The notes under the pieces were generated by a model. That model saw only the letters and a program-made list of their open reading frames with translations, was not told where the DNA came from and made no database searches. This document shows, piece after piece, positions 1 to 5,834 of a stretch of DNA of 6,828 bases (position 1 is its first letter; every line of letters starts with the position of its first letter). This DNA comes from Bryobacterales bacterium (GTDB lineage Bacteria; Cyanobacteriota; Vampirovibrionia; Obscuribacterales; Obscuribacteraceae). The stretch spans positions 1 through 6,828 of the forward strand of contig CAJCHQ010000279.1 in assembly GCA_903970295.1 (NCBI GenBank). The letters run 5' to 3'. The translations under genes and the position numbers were made by a program.

Positions 1-312
1 TACGTGCCTGATTATGCAATTAATGCCGGTGGTTTGATCAATGTCGCGGCTGAGCTGGATGGTTACAAGCACGAATTGGTTTTGACTAAAGTCGGACAGA
101 TTTATAACACTATCGATAACATTTTCGAGCAATGCCGGAAAGAAGGCTCATTGCCGCATCAAGCTGCTGACTCTCTGGCCGAAGACCGCCTGGATCGAGC
201 CAAATTAGAGCGTGAGACGCGGCGCGAGCTGGAGCAGGACAATCGCACTCGCCGACAATCTTATTTGAACAATCCCCAAAAAGTTGGCTCTTGGACTAAG
301 ATTGTTCGGTAA
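1..312 (+). CDS. Leucine dehydrogenase-type (Glu/Leu/Phe/Val dehydrogenase family) protein, C-terminal part only
   Basis: The reading frame is open from the first base, so the gene begins outside the window; 103 residues of its C-terminus are visible. The opening segment PDYAINAGGLINVA matches the conserved block in leucine dehydrogenases and relatives (typically PDYVINAGGVINVADEL), which lies in the NAD-binding half. It is followed by the family's GY...V..IY.TI..IF helix and an AAD.LAE.R segment near the C-terminus. Family knowledge: these cytosolic enzymes reversibly deaminate leucine, valine or isoleucine to the 2-oxo acid with NAD+, feeding branched-chain amino acid breakdown. The last 35 or so residues (rich in Glu, Arg and Gln, ending GSWTKIVR) are a divergent tail. 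Specificity for Leu versus Val or Phe cannot be settled because the catalytic N-terminal domain is missing. The stop TAA is at 310-312, 20 bp before the next ORF. Confidence 0.9.
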   Translation, partial: YVPDYAINAGGLINVAAELDGYKHELVLTKVGQIYNTIDNIFEQCRKEGSLPHQAADSLAEDRLDRAKLERETRRELEQDNRTRRQSYLNNPQKVGSWTKIVR

Positions 313-332
313 GTCCTGCTCGGTCTTTGTAA

Positions 333-683
333 TTGGAAGGCAAAACCAACACGCTGTATGCACCGCTGCCCTGTCCATTCTGTCAGGAGCCAGTGATTAG
401 TGGAGTTGGTTTTCGCGTTGGTTCAATTGCCAACAAAAGATATCAGTTGGGCGACAAGATCGATTGGACCGGCGATAACTGCCGCCCTAGCGAGCGTCCT
501 ATTGGTGGCAGTCTGACTACAATCGGTTATTTCAACTGCGACAATTTCTCTTGTGTCACCTGGCAAGATTGTTATCCGGCAGTGCAGCAGGCGCTGATCG
601 TCATTCGCAATGACGTCATTGCCGAAACCCATGCCGCTCCCGCCGGCGACTACCAAAAATACGAAATTATGGCTGCTGAGTAG
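333..683 (+). CDS. Small Cys-rich protein of unknown function, putative zinc-binding (116 aa)
   Basis: I do not recognise a named family. The protein has a CPFC knuckle (C14, C17) and later cysteines C50, C69, C74 and C80. CPFC plus YFNCDNFSC resembles the paired Cys sites of small zinc-ribbon proteins, so metal binding is a fair inference. The C-terminal block (I91-I112: RND.I.E...G.YQKYEI) resembles residues 376-396 of the 566-aa protein encoded at 1773-3473. The start is a problem: an in-frame TAA at 330-332 sits directly before TTG 333, no ATG or GTG precedes the CPFC motif in this frame, and no convincing Shine-Dalgarno lies upstream. Translation may depend on coupling to the dehydrogenase ending 20 bp upstream, or the original start may have been lost. 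The stop at 681-683 lies inside the 3' end of the convergent TPR gene (17-bp overlap). Confidence 0.65.
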   Translation: MEGKTNTLYAPLPCPFCQEPVISGVGFRVGSIANKRYQLGDKIDWTGDNCRPSERPIGGSLTTIGYFNCDNFSCVTWQDCYPAVQQALIVIRNDVIAETHAAPAGDYQKYEIMAAE

Positions 684-1341
684 CTTGGGTTTGAACTGAA
701 TTTTTTTTATTGGGATTGATCATTGGCAGGGGCTTGTTTGGATGCCAGCGCGTTTGCTTAGTGTAAGCCTTACTGATTTCACTCATTTGCATGGTGGCTT
801 TGATATCGGGTGGTGGAGTGCCTTTTAAATAGGCGCTGAATTTCTTCTCTTCTTCAGCGGCTTTGGCATTTTGCCCGAGTTTTTGCAGGATTTCCAGACG
901 CAAAGCGTGGCAGTTCTTGGTCTCGGGACTGATTTGATTGGGATAGAGCGCAATCGCTTTGTCGATATCATCACTGGCCGCGTCAAAGCGCTGCAGCCGC
1001 GCCAGGGCGAAAGCCCGCAAATAATAAGCCCGAGCGTCTTTAGGTGACAGGTTGATGACGTGATCGGTGTAAGAGAGCGCTTCTTCGTCGTGCCGCCCGT
1101 CTAAAAACTGTTGTGCCAATTGGTCGAAAGCGGCACAGGCTGCCCGCAATTTGGCTGCTTTTTGCTCGTCTGTCTCGCTGTGACTGGGCGCCTTGGATTG
1201 CGCTCCACCTAGGGCAGGAGGCTTTTTAGCAGGATCTTCAGCGATTGCCTCTGAGCCGAGAATCGTCAGAAAAGCTGTCAGACATGAAAAAAGGCAAAGC
1301 GAAAGAGCGATAGGAGCAGTGAAAATATTGCTTCGAATCAT
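667..1341 (-). CDS. Secreted or periplasmic tetratricopeptide repeat protein (224 aa)
   Basis: I place the start at the ATG at 1341-1339, because it begins a clean signal peptide: short basic start (MIRS), hydrophobic core about residues 6-28, and an Ala-x-Ala-type cleavage site after SEAIA (residue 34). An AGG lies at a usable distance upstream. An in-frame ATG at 1431 would add 30 residues that would bury the signal peptide and has no Shine-Dalgarno. After a Pro/Ala/Lys-rich linker (about 36-60) come about three TPR-like helical hairpins: residues 68-101, 103-136 (the clearest, with Y.LRAFALARLQRFDAA..D..KAIALYPN) and 142-172. The tail (about 175-224) is polar, rich in Pro, Asn, Gln and Thr. 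TPRs bind protein partners; the partner is unknown. The gene reads away from the 566-aa gene and toward the Cys-rich gene, whose 3' end it overlaps. Confidence 0.8.
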   Translation of the reverse strand: MIRSNIFTAPIALSLCLFSCLTAFLTILGSEAIAEDPAKKPPALGGAQSKAPSHSETDEQKAAKLRAACAAFDQLAQQFLDGRHDEEALSYTDHVINLSPKDARAYYLRAFALARLQRFDAASDDIDKAIALYPNQISPETKNCHALRLEILQKLGQNAKAAEEEKKFSAYLKGTPPPDIKATMQMSEISKAYTKQTRWHPNKPLPMINPNKKNSVQTQATQQP

Positions 1342-1461
1342 GGCAAACCTGAACGGAGACGCAAAAATAGCATAACCGAAATCGCACACCTCTTGCTCTA
1401 CGTTGGTGAAGCCAGTTGGGGCTCTTGACATTCGTGAGGATGTAAGCTCGCTAGCAAGGTT

Positions 1462-1493
1462 TGGATTGATCGAGACGATGATTCGATCATCCA
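1462..1493. repeat. Inverted repeat with one-base bulge
   Basis: TGGATTGATCG (1462-1472) and CGATCATCCA (1484-1493) are complementary over 10 bp with a single bulged T; the loop is 11 nt. A second, competing inverted repeat, GATGAT/ATCATC, overlaps the loop and the right arm. No T-run follows on either strand, so it does not look like an intrinsic terminator. It could be an operator or a leader hairpin in the divergent gap. Confidence 0.6.
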
Positions 1494-1530
1494 GCGCAAA
1501 GAGTAGTTATAGCTTGTTGTCTTGATCACT

Positions 1531-1553
1531 ACTTTTGCATAAAGTGCAAAAGT
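1531..1553. promoter_or_regulatory. Perfect 9-bp dyad, candidate operator
   Basis: ACTTTTGCA (1531-1539) and TGCAAAAGT (1545-1553) are a perfect 9-bp inverted repeat around a 5-base centre (TAAAG). The size and symmetry suit a dimeric helix-turn-helix regulator. A weak promoter-like pair overlaps it: TTGTTG at 1514-1519, an 18-bp spacer and CATAAA at 1538-1543 on the + strand, which would place the dyad across the -10. No T-run follows, so a terminator is unlikely. The dyad is seen directly; the operator role is inferred. Confidence 0.5.
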
Positions 1554-1772
1554 CTTGTGTTCCTTTTCGCTTCCGAGAGTTTTCTACAAATCAACTGCTC
1601 ATTCACGCTTTTGATCTGGTGCCAAGGCATCGAGATAAATTTCGTGGGCGCGTCCCAGGGGACGTTGGGCTCAAGACAAGACTGGGTGCCGCATTGTATC
1701 GCGGCGCTAATGAAAACGGTGTCGCACTGCGGTGCCTTACTGACTAAATATCGCCAAGGCGATGGAGACGAA

Positions 1773-3473
1773 ATGAATAGTTTTATCTTCACCAGCAACA
1801 ATTGCAAAACATGCGACGACAAGCCATTCGAGTCACATGAAAGGCGTGTTCTCAGAACCTCAACGGAAGACATTTGCTGCACGTGTGGTAGTGTTCTTCA
1901 AACTTTTCCGGCGATGACCGGGTTCTCACCCGACAAAAACATCATTAGCATTCCGCCTGCTGTCTCGACAGTTCTGGCGCGCTTGCTCAAGCTGCGTTTA
2001 TTTATTCTCGATCGGGGTCACCAACCCTCGCGCGTTACCCGCCACCAAGTCGATCTCGATCGCATGGCTAAGACGCTTGCCCATCGCGCCGGCGACCAGG
2101 TTTATATCGAGCTGCGCGGACCGGGAAACTGTTCGGGTGAATTGCGCTGGAGCTACAGCGTCAAGTCACTTCTGCCCAAATTTCCCTGGGAAGAATCCAG
2201 TTATGAGGGTGGGCGATTGCGGCAAAGATCTGAGCTGAAGCCGCTTTTGTCAGAGCTCGATGGACTGCGTCCGGCCCGCATCGTGCGCGCTTGCCAGGTG
2301 CTTGATGACTTTGAATTCATGGGGTTCTATGCAGACGGACATGCACCTTCTCGCAAAACCGTGCGATTCGAGCGGCGTTTGAATGTCGACACTCAATTGC
2401 TCGATACCACTGAAGACCTCTGTCTCATTCTCAAAGCCGAGTTCAACTGGCTCCAGATAGGCAGCAGCTTGCCGGACGAAACTGGACCGCGAGTGTACAA
2501 TCTCTCGACTCAATATCTCGGCTATCCTGGCACGATCGAGGAAGCGATCGACCAGGCAATTGACGTGGCGATGACCGGTCGTCCGATTCGGGCAGTCGAT
2601 ATCTATCACCAGAGAGATCGGATTCGCCGCCTGGTGGAAGTCGAAAATCCGCTTACTCGCGCTTCCCGCACGGGTCACTACACAATTGCGGCATGCACCC
2701 GGGAGGACGGAGTCGACCATCATTCTGGGCTGATTGTTCGCGGCAATGATGTCGGTTATCGTGGCGCTGTACGTGCTGCTGATGGGCGCAATTTGGTGCC
2801 GGCGGGCTTCGATTATGACGTCGAAGTGCAGATGCCCTTCACTCAATCCTGCCAGGACGTCACGATGCCGCATGTGTCGGTCATCGTTATGCTCGTCAAC
2901 GACGCCATTTTCGCCGAACACAGCTTCGGTCCGAAAGGTAGCTATAAGCAGTACACACTTTATCGTGGTTGGATTGGCTACCAGATGGAATTGCACGGCG
3001 ACTTGCCCCAAGTTGCAGGCAAGACTATCACTACCAGAATTACCGACAGTAAGGGAACGGAGGAGAAAACATACACGATTGTCTCGGTCCGAGATTACGC
3101 TGCCGCTTGGGCAGCTCTGGATAACCCAGTCATCGATCTCTACAAACGGGAGATTGCGGCTCAAATCTACGCAACTGACGCGACCGGTTGCTACCCAACC
3201 CGCTCTCGTCCCGCAGTCGCAACCGGGGACTTCGCTGCAGGGCAAGCTGTAGCTGCTTTAATTGACGGACGTTGGCTTGAGGCAGTATACGTTGCTCCGA
3301 CAGATGGTACCACCAGCGGTGTGCATTCTGTCATTGTTTCGGCTCGTTCCGGGCAGGAGAAATGGCATGTAAGCGCGCTTAAGCCGCTGTCGGAGGCGCT
3401 CATGGAAGGGCTGTATGTCGTCGGTCCCTACAATACTGCTACTCCTGTCGGTGCTTTGTCACAAATCGTTTAG
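1773..3473 (+). CDS. Large protein of unknown function with N-terminal zinc-ribbon-like Cys pairs and C-terminal Tudor/SH3-like segment (566 aa)
   Basis: The start is the ATG at 1773 because GGAG (1764-1767) lies 5 bases upstream; the frame is open back to 1557, but that stretch has no comparable ribosome site. No signal peptide or membrane segment is seen, so the protein is probably cytosolic. Residues 11-38 carry C-x2-C (C11, C14) and C-x2-C (C35, C38), a likely zinc knuckle. The middle (about 60-300) is unrecognised, with a basic stretch near 65-100 and R/K-rich ATRAS-like patches near 280-300. Residues 376-396 (ND.I.AEH...G.Y..Y) resemble the C-terminus of the 116-aa protein at 333-683. 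Residues about 487-540 (GQAVAALIDGRWLEA ... W.V.ALKPL) fit the small barrel pattern of Tudor/agenet-like or SH3-like domains: a turn, G.W..A.V, then a closing L.PL. No catalytic motif is evident. A hairpin at 3497-3522 may end the transcript. Confidence 0.8.
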   Translation: MNSFIFTSNNCKTCDDKPFESHERRVLRTSTEDICCTCGSVLQTFPAMTGFSPDKNIISIPPAVSTVLARLLKLRLFILDRGHQPSRVTRHQVDLDRMAKTLAHRAGDQVYIELRGPGNCSGELRWSYSVKSLLPKFPWEESSYEGGRLRQRSELKPLLSELDGLRPARIVRACQVLDDFEFMGFYADGHAPSRKTVRFERRLNVDTQLLDTTEDLCLILKAEFNWLQIGSSLPDETGPRVYNLSTQYLGYPGTIEEAIDQAIDVAMTGRPIRAVDIYHQRDRIRRLVEVENPLTRASRTGHYTIAACTREDGVDHHSGLIVRGNDVGYRGAVRAADGRNLVPAGFDYDVEVQMPFTQSCQDVTMPHVSVIVMLVNDAIFAEHSFGPKGSYKQYTLYRGWIGYQMELHGDLPQVAGKTITTRITDSKGTEEKTYTIVSVRDYAAAWAALDNPVIDLYKREIAAQIYATDATGCYPTRSRPAVATGDFAAGQAVAALIDGRWLEAVYVAPTDGTTSGVHSVIVSARSGQEKWHVSALKPLSEALMEGLYVVGPYNTATPVGALSQIV

Positions 3474-3496
3474 GAACAGTCTGTTTTACTTTGGAG

Positions 3497-3522
3497 CGGA
3501 GCGGGCTGAAAAGCTCGCTTCG
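3497..3522 (+). terminator. Candidate terminator hairpin after the 566-aa gene
   Basis: An 11-bp stem (CGGAGCGGGCT with AGCTCGCTTCG, allowing two G-U pairs) closes a GAAA loop, 23 bases after the stop at 3473. The stem is GC-rich and the tetraloop is a stable type. The tail that follows (GTTTCTGCTTCC) is only moderately T-rich, so this may be a weak intrinsic terminator or a 3' stability hairpin instead. Confidence 0.5.
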
Positions 3523-3647
3523 GTTTCTGCTTCCAATCTACAACTTGTTTCTTTCGCCCCGGTTCTTTCGCTTTTTTTTTTGGCCATTTTGCTCGTGTTT
3601 GCCCTCCATGTCGCGCATTGTTGTGTAAATGTAGTACCTGAGCCTTG

Positions 3648-3677
3648 TTGACAGGGTTGAAACCAAGGGTCTATCCT
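3648..3677 (+). promoter_or_regulatory. Sigma70-type promoter for the aminotransferase
   Basis: A perfect -35 TTGACA (3648-3653) is followed after 18 bp by TATCCT (3672-3677), which matches four of six -10 consensus positions. Transcription would begin near 3684, giving a leader of about 46 bases before the ATG at 3730. This is the best promoter in the window and suggests the gene is expressed on its own unit. Confidence 0.65.
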
Positions 3678-3685
3678 GAGTCCGC

Positions 3686-3708
3686 TACCGCCCAGGGAAT
3701 CAGCGGTA
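3686..3708 (+). promoter_or_regulatory. Small hairpin in the aminotransferase leader
   Basis: TACCGC (3686-3691) pairs with GCGGTA (3703-3708) around an 11-base loop; an alternative pairing CCGCT (3682-3686) / AGCGG (3702-3706) competes with it. The stem starts at the predicted 5' end of the transcript and ends 8 bases before the Shine-Dalgarno (3717-3724). It may protect the 5' end or modulate translation; no known riboswitch is recognised. Confidence 0.35.
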
Positions 3709-3729
3709 CGAGTCTCAGAGAGGACCAAA

Positions 3730-4878
3730 ATGAGCGCACTGAAGCCACGTGAATTTTTAATGATACCGGGTCCAACGCCTGTGCCCGACGCAGTCCTGGA
3801 GGCTATTGCCAAACATCCAATTGGTCACAGAACGGCCGATTTTTCGCAAGCGCTAAAAGATGCCTGTGTCAATTTGCAGTGGTTGGGTGAAACCAAGAAC
3901 GACGTTTTTGTTTTGACCGCCTCCGGCACTGCAGCGCTCGAGATGGGCATTTTCAATACAGTCAGCCCGGGCGACCACGTCCTTGTTCTCGTTTGCGGAG
4001 TCTTTGGTGAGCGCTGGGCGCGCATGTCTGAGGCCCTCGGCGCTAAGGTCGAGAGACTGACGGCCGAACCCGGTAAAGCAGTTGCTGTGAAAGCGCTGCA
4101 GGAAAAGTTGGACGCCGATCAGGAGCGTCGCTTCAAGGCTGTGATCATCACGCATAACGAAACCTCAACGGGCGTGGTGCAAGACATACAACCGATGCTG
4201 GCTGCGATCCGCAAGCATGGTGCACTCTCGATTGTGGACACTGTCACCAGTTTTGGTGCCATGCAATTTCCCATCGACCAGTGGCAAGCGGATATTGTCG
4301 CCACGGGCAGCCAGAAAGCTTTGATGCTGCCGCCCGGACTATCTTTTGTCTTTTTCGGACCGCGGGCTTGGGAAGCCAACAAAAGTTGCAAAACACCTCG
4401 ATTTTATTTGGATGCCGCCAAATACAAAAAATCCATGGCCCAGGATACAACGCCCTTCACGCCTAACGTTTCGATGGTGATGGGACTGAAGGTCTCTTTG
4501 CAAATGATGAAAGAAGAAGGCACAGAAAAAATCTTCGCCCGGCACAAACGCCTGCGCGACATGCTCCGTGCCGGTGTGCGAGCTCTCAATCTCGAGCTGT
4601 TCGTCGAAGAGGATGTCGCTTCTTTGACGATCACGGCGATCAAACCGCCCGCTGGGATCACAGTCGATGAGATCAGAAAGCACTTGAAAGAGAAATTCAG
4701 AATTCTCGTTGCCGATGGTCAGGAAGAATTGAAGGGCAAAATCTTCCGCATAGGTCACATGGGCTACGTATTTGAGCGAGATATATTGATGACGCTGGCG
4801 TCATTGGAAGCAGTCTTGCTCGAACTCGGACATAAGTGCCAGAAGGGCGAAGCAGTCAAAGCCGCGTTGGCTGTTTAG
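3730..4878 (+). CDS. Alanine-glyoxylate / serine-glyoxylate aminotransferase, class V PLP enzyme (382 aa)
   Basis: This is a full-length class V (subgroup IV fold type I) aminotransferase. It catalyses PLP-dependent transfer of the amino group of alanine or serine to glyoxylate, giving glycine plus pyruvate or hydroxypyruvate, in the cytosol. Visible signatures: N-terminal MIPGPTPVP (11-19), HPIGHRT (29-35), the SGT turn that holds the PLP phosphate (65-67), NETSTG (143-148), Asp170 in IVDTVTS for the pyridine nitrogen, the Schiff-base lysine K196 in TGSQKALMLPPG, and R340 in FRIGHMG for the substrate carboxylate. The sequence tracks the cyanobacterial type (AKHPIGHRT, TPFTP, KIFR.GH.G.V..RDIL). 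Alanine versus serine as amino donor cannot be decided by eye. AGAGAGGA (3717-3724) is a strong Shine-Dalgarno, and a sigma70-type promoter lies upstream. The 3' end overlaps the convergent hydrolase gene by 23 bp. Confidence 0.93.
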   Translation: MSALKPREFLMIPGPTPVPDAVLEAIAKHPIGHRTADFSQALKDACVNLQWLGETKNDVFVLTASGTAALEMGIFNTVSPGDHVLVLVCGVFGERWARMSEALGAKVERLTAEPGKAVAVKALQEKLDADQERRFKAVIITHNETSTGVVQDIQPMLAAIRKHGALSIVDTVTSFGAMQFPIDQWQADIVATGSQKALMLPPGLSFVFFGPRAWEANKSCKTPRFYLDAAKYKKSMAQDTTPFTPNVSMVMGLKVSLQMMKEEGTEKIFARHKRLRDMLRAGVRALNLELFVEEDVASLTITAIKPPAGITVDEIRKHLKEKFRILVADGQEELKGKIFRIGHMGYVFERDILMTLASLEAVLLELGHKCQKGEAVKAALAV

Positions 4879-5446
4879 CGCTTTCAATCAATTGCAAAAG
4901 CTCTGGGAAAGCCTGAGTTTTCATGTCGGCCAAACAGAAATGACCGTAGTGATGAAATTCTCTGTATTCAACGCCGGCGATGATCTGGCGCAACCGCCGA
5001 ACGCTTTCCTGGACTTCTTCCATGTCATCATCCGAGTGCAAAATCGTGAAGTTGGCTGCGCGATTGGTTAACTGTGGGTCAATTTCGAAGTCATAAAAGT
5101 CTGTGGTTTTTCTGCGGAACGGGTCGACCCACGGCGCCACTAGCACGACCTGCGCGAATCTCCGTTCCGGATGTTCGGTCAACCAGCGGGTCAGGAAACC
5201 ACCACCGCAGCTATGTCCTACCAGTATTGAGTTTTCGTCCGTGTCGAAGCGCTCGAACTCTTTTTTCCAGGTCGGGTAATGTGGGGCATGGGCGTTTGGC
5301 ATCTCAGGTGTGTGGGCGGCAATGTCGCGCACAATCAATTGCTTTTGCAGCCAGGGAATCCAGTGATGATTGCTGCTCGAGGGGATGTCTGGATTGTAAT
5401 ACTCCTCTTTGTCCGGTGTGCCATGCACAATCACTGCTGTTCTCAT
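4856..5446 (-). CDS. RBBP9/YdeN-like alpha/beta-fold serine hydrolase (196 aa)
   Basis: This is a small cytosolic alpha/beta hydrolase close to the usual family length (about 180-200 residues). The N-terminus has the oxyanion-type VIVHGT strand-turn (5-10) followed by a long loop ending NHHWIPWL. The nucleophile elbow is GHSCGG with Ser79. The acid is within the HSDDD cluster (Asp139-141) after the FTILHSDD strand, and the base is His169 in HYGHF. These give a complete catalytic triad in the expected order. RBBP9/YdeN-type proteins are esterase-like or act as serine hydrolases with unsettled natural substrates, so I do not assign one. The start ATG (5446-5444) has only a weak GGAT upstream. 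A candidate -10 TATACT lies at 5485-5480. Its 3' end runs into the aminotransferase gene, which reads in the opposite direction. Confidence 0.85.
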   Translation of the reverse strand: MRTAVIVHGTPDKEEYYNPDIPSSSNHHWIPWLQKQLIVRDIAAHTPEMPNAHAPHYPTWKKEFERFDTDENSILVGHSCGGGFLTRWLTEHPERRFAQVVLVAPWVDPFRRKTTDFYDFEIDPQLTNRAANFTILHSDDDMEEVQESVRRLRQIIAGVEYREFHHYGHFCLADMKTQAFPELLQLIESAKQPTRL

Positions 5447-5479
5447 ATGAATCCAATGCCCAAGCCAATTGACGGCAAA

Positions 5480-5508
5480 AGTATAGCTGATTTTTCGAAC
5501 ATTATCTG
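5480..5508 (-). promoter_or_regulatory. Candidate promoter for the hydrolase
   Basis: On the minus strand, TATACT (5485-5480) matches the -10 consensus in five of six positions and lies about 34 bases before the ATG. The hexamer 17 bp further upstream, CAGATA (5508-5503), is a poor -35. The -10 is plausible, the -35 weak. Confidence 0.35.
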
Positions 5509-5768
5509 GCTCTTATCGTTTCTATGTTGTCGCACTGGTTAGCTTCGACTATTACTAGCGTGAGCCGGGCGAAAAGCGAAGTAAGGCTGAGTCGAATTCC
5601 AGGCACAGTGGGTGCATTCGGTATCTTGAGAACCACCAGTCCATGTTGCTAGCGTGTGAATACCTTCATTACAACTTTTGCCGAATAGCTATCTCCCTCT
5701 AGCCATCGCTCTGCAAATTTCAAGAATTTTTCGCACAGAACTAGCTGTGATGGCGAAGGCTTTCTTTG

Positions 5769-5798
5769 TTGAGGCTGAAGAAACTCAGCACGTACTTT
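5769..5798 (+). promoter_or_regulatory. Weak candidate promoter for the acetyltransferase
   Basis: TTGAGG (5769-5774), an 18-bp spacer and TACTTT (5793-5798) make a modest sigma70-like match with the -10 ending 36 bases before the start codon. The position suits the gene, but the match is not strong. Confidence 0.3.
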
Positions 5799-5834
5799 CT
5801 GAACTTCGTTCAAACCCTAAAAATGGAGTCTACG

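Larger units (their letters stand above)
1342..1772. other. Intergenic region between divergent genes (431 bp)
   Basis: This gap separates the start of the TPR gene (-) from the start of the 566-aa gene (+). It holds two dyads (1462-1493 and 1531-1553, listed separately), a 6-bp inverted repeat AGTAGT (1502-1507) / ACTACT (1528-1533) and a weak promoter-like pair. The frame of the downstream gene stays open back to 1557, but the good Shine-Dalgarno at 1764-1767 argues that this upstream stretch is leader rather than protein. I see no other credible gene in it. Confidence 0.6.
3474..3729. other. Intergenic region before the aminotransferase (256 bp)
   Basis: From left to right this gap holds a strong hairpin (3497-3522), a pyrimidine-rich stretch with a ten-T run (3572-3581), a sigma70-type promoter (3648-3677), a short leader hairpin (3686-3708) and the aminotransferase Shine-Dalgarno (3717-3724). 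The words TTTCTTTCGCC and GTTCTTTCGCT form an imperfect direct repeat just before the T-run. No gene is seen in it. Confidence 0.6.
5447..5834. other. Intergenic region between divergent genes (388 bp)
   Basis: This gap lies between the hydrolase start (-) and the acetyltransferase start (+). It contains a candidate promoter for each gene, an inverted repeat TTCGACT (5544-5550) / AGTCGAA (5590-5596), a direct repeat CTAGCGTG (5555-5562 and 5649-5656), and a wider stem GCCATCGC (5702-5709) / GTGATGGC (5747-5754). I see no credible gene, tRNA or insertion element in it. Confidence 0.55.

Noticed and set aside
1342..1431. A 30-residue N-terminal extension of the TPR protein
   Set aside because: It would place a non-hydrophobic stretch before a clear signal peptide and lacks a Shine-Dalgarno.
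1557..1772. A 72-residue N-terminal extension of the 566-aa protein
   Set aside because: The frame is open but begins with TTG without a ribosome site and adds no recognisable sequence; GGAG 5 bases before ATG 1773 is far better.
2250..3245. A 331-codon open frame on the minus strand
   Set aside because: It lies wholly inside the 566-aa gene on the opposite strand. The plus frame has a good Shine-Dalgarno, Cys pairs, a block shared with another gene and a plausible C-terminal domain; the minus product shows no motif.
3572..3581. Ten-T run as an intrinsic terminator
   Set aside because: No stem lies directly before it; the nearest hairpin ends 50 bases upstream, and the adjoining repeat is direct, not inverted.
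5584..5604. A tRNA T-arm, because of GTCGAAT
   Set aside because: The flanking five-base arms do not pair and no upstream cloverleaf is found.
5766..5834. A 23-residue N-terminal extension of the acetyltransferase
   Set aside because: It starts at TTG, exceeds family length, and the family N-terminus begins exactly at ATG 5835, which has GGAG at a 6-base distance.
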